DNA of 64,000 bases, taken from contig CANMMF010000005.1 in the NCBI GenBank assembly GCA_947498985.1, positions 62,001-126,000 on the forward strand, written 5' to 3'. The notes under the pieces were generated by a model. It had not been told where the DNA came from, searched no databases, and was given only the letters and a program-made list of their open reading frames with translations. Below, one piece after another: positions 62,916 through 64,000 of the stretch (position 1 is the stretch's first letter; each line of letters starts with the position of its first letter). The DNA comes from an uncultured Paracoccaceae bacterium (GTDB lineage Bacteria; Pseudomonadota; Alphaproteobacteria; Rhodobacterales; Rhodobacteraceae). The translations under genes and the position numbers were made by a program.

Positions 62916-64000
62916 TCATGTGATGCGTGAAGCGGGTGCGATGCGTGCAGGGGCGGCGTTGAGCGCGTCCCGGGCAAACCCGGCGGCGCTCTTGTAGCGC
63001 GCCATGAAGGCTGCACGCTCCGCAGCGGGGATCACGTCGTCGATGTCATCGAAGACGCCGCCGCATCTGGTATCGACCTCTCGCAGGAGCCCGAACGGGC
63101 CGTCTTCGCGGTTGCGCAGGATGAGCGCGCTGACCGGGCCGCAAAGCTCCGCGTCATAGGCGTCGAGGGCCCCGGGCGTCACGCCATGGGCCAGCATCTT
63201 TGCGCCAAGCGTGCGCGCATCGATCAGCGCCTGGGACGCGCCGTTGGAGCCTGTAGGGTACATCGCATGGGCGGCGTCACCCATCAGTGCCACATGGCCG
63301 TCGACCCATGTGGGCACCGGATCGCGGTCGATCATCGGGTTCTCATAGGCGATATCGGCGCCCTGCAGCAGCGCGGGCACGTCCAGCCAATCGTAGCGGA
63401 AGTCGTTGAAATACGGCGCAAAGCTTTGGATGGCCACCGGTTTGAACCAGCCGCTTTTCTGCCAGCCATGGGAGGCGTCGAACACCCGTTCGGCGATCCA
63501 GTTGATCTCTGACAGCCCGTCGGACCCCGGGCGGCTGATCGGGTAGATCACCATGCGCAGCGCGCCGGAGCCCAGCCCGATGAAGGACGCACCGGTGCGG
63601 ATGGCGCGTGCGCGGGTTGTGCCGCGCCACATCAGCGCGCCGCCCCAATGGATCGGCGGCTGGTCGGGATGCATCTGAGCGCGCAGCGCGGAGTGGATGC
63701 CGTCTGCGGCGATCAGCAGCGTGCCTTTCGCCTCCGCGGGGCCGTCGGGGCCATCGTAAAGCAGCGTCACGCCACCCGGATCGTTGCGGTAACCGGTGGC
63801 GCGGCAGCCTGTGCGAAACGCCTCGGGACCGGCGCGGGCCACAAAGGTCTCGTGCAGCAGCATGTGGAACGCGCCGCGATGTACCGCGTATTGTGGCCAG
63901 TTATAGCCCGCCTCAAGCCCGCGCGGTTCGGCATGGATCTCGCGCCCGTTGAGCCCGACAAGCGCCCATTCGCGGGCAGGCAGGCCCACCCGGTCGAGCA
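62916..64000 (-). CDS. FAD-dependent monooxygenase (5' part outside window)
   Basis: The C-terminal 361 or so residues are present; the N-terminal FAD-binding GxGxxG part lies beyond the right edge. The visible segments are LLIAADGIHSALRAQ (the DG motif of the class A flavoprotein hydroxylases) and GDAAHAMYPTGSNGASQALIDA (the GD motif contacting FAD ribose, given as its span). These identify a salicylate-hydroxylase/UbiH-like enzyme. Substrate unknown; aromatic ring hydroxylation is the family's usual reaction. It converges on gcdH. Confidence 0.85.
   Translation of the reverse strand, partial: LDRVGLPAREWALVGLNGREIHAEPRGLEAGYNWPQYAVHRGAFHMLLHETFVARAGPEAFRTGCRATGYRNDPGGVTLLYDGPDGPAEAKGTLLIAADGIHSALRAQMHPDQPPIHWGGALMWRGTTRARAIRTGASFIGLGSGALRMVIYPISRPGSDGLSEINWIAERVFDASHGWQKSGWFKPVAIQSFAPYFNDFRYDWLDVPALLQGADIAYENPMIDRDPVPTWVDGHVALMGDAAHAMYPTGSNGASQALIDARTLGAKMLAHGVTPGALDAYDAELCGPVSALILRNREDGPFGLLREVDTRCGGVFDDIDDVIPAAERAAFMARYKSAAGFARDALNAAPARIAPASRIT

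Overview
The window reads as a chromosomal segment of a marine alphaproteobacterium of the Roseobacter group (Rhodobacteraceae). This rests on gene content and order recalled from the group, not on a database search: a GC-rich sequence, a dmdA-acuI pair for dimethylsulfoniopropionate (DMSP), a trgA-trgB-cysK cluster, a complex I (nuo) operon full of small extra genes, and nuoN followed by birA-coaX-rnj. There are no tRNA or rRNA genes, insertion sequences, prophage or CRISPR array. Genes are tightly packed, and many are joined by ATGA, GTGA or TGATG overlaps.

1-4.6 kb: DMSP locus. A truncated GntR regulator (DmdR-like) diverges from DUF2182, DUF1326, DinB and dmdA, followed after a block of palindromic repeats by acuI. 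A 24-bp inverted repeat sits over the regulator's own promoter. 4.9-7.1 kb: a universal stress protein and a BCCT transporter, plausibly importing betaine or DMSP. 7.4-17.7 kb: a class V aminotransferase, photolyase (phr), cyclopropane fatty acid synthase (cfa), trgA-trgB-cysK, a large MscS channel and an AlaX editing protein. 17.7-18.7 kb (minus): creA and a PPOX-fold stress protein.

18.8-30.5 kb: a 14-gene leucine/isovalerate operon. It encodes isovaleryl-CoA dehydrogenase, both methylcrotonyl-CoA carboxylase subunits, methylglutaconyl-CoA hydratase, HMG-CoA lyase and an acyl-CoA synthetase, with small exported proteins (two LprI-like), a GST and an ASCH protein between them. It starts at a near-consensus promoter overlapped by a 14-bp palindrome. 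30.5-30.9 kb: a membrane-protein gene broken by a frameshift in a G6 run.

31.2-53.0 kb: the complete nuoA-N operon with 19 additional ORFs between the subunit genes, including a run of five coupled small ORFs between nuoC and nuoD, two dimeric-barrel proteins, lipoproteins, a NuoE with a long tail carrying a helix-hairpin-helix-like domain, a neighbouring membrane protein with the same domain, and one gene on the opposite strand. A strong intrinsic terminator closes the operon. 53.1-57.8 kb: birA, coaX, rnj, gph and an exported protein. 57.9-60.5 kb (minus): a DUF502 protein and the psuK-psuG pseudouridine pair. 60.6-62.9 kb: a LysR regulator divergent from gcdH (glutaryl-CoA dehydrogenase). 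The window ends in the C-terminal part of an FAD-dependent monooxygenase (minus).

A family of dispersed intergenic repeats (four copies), a second palindromic repeat type upstream of nuoG, and a palindrome inside mccB are the main non-genic structures.
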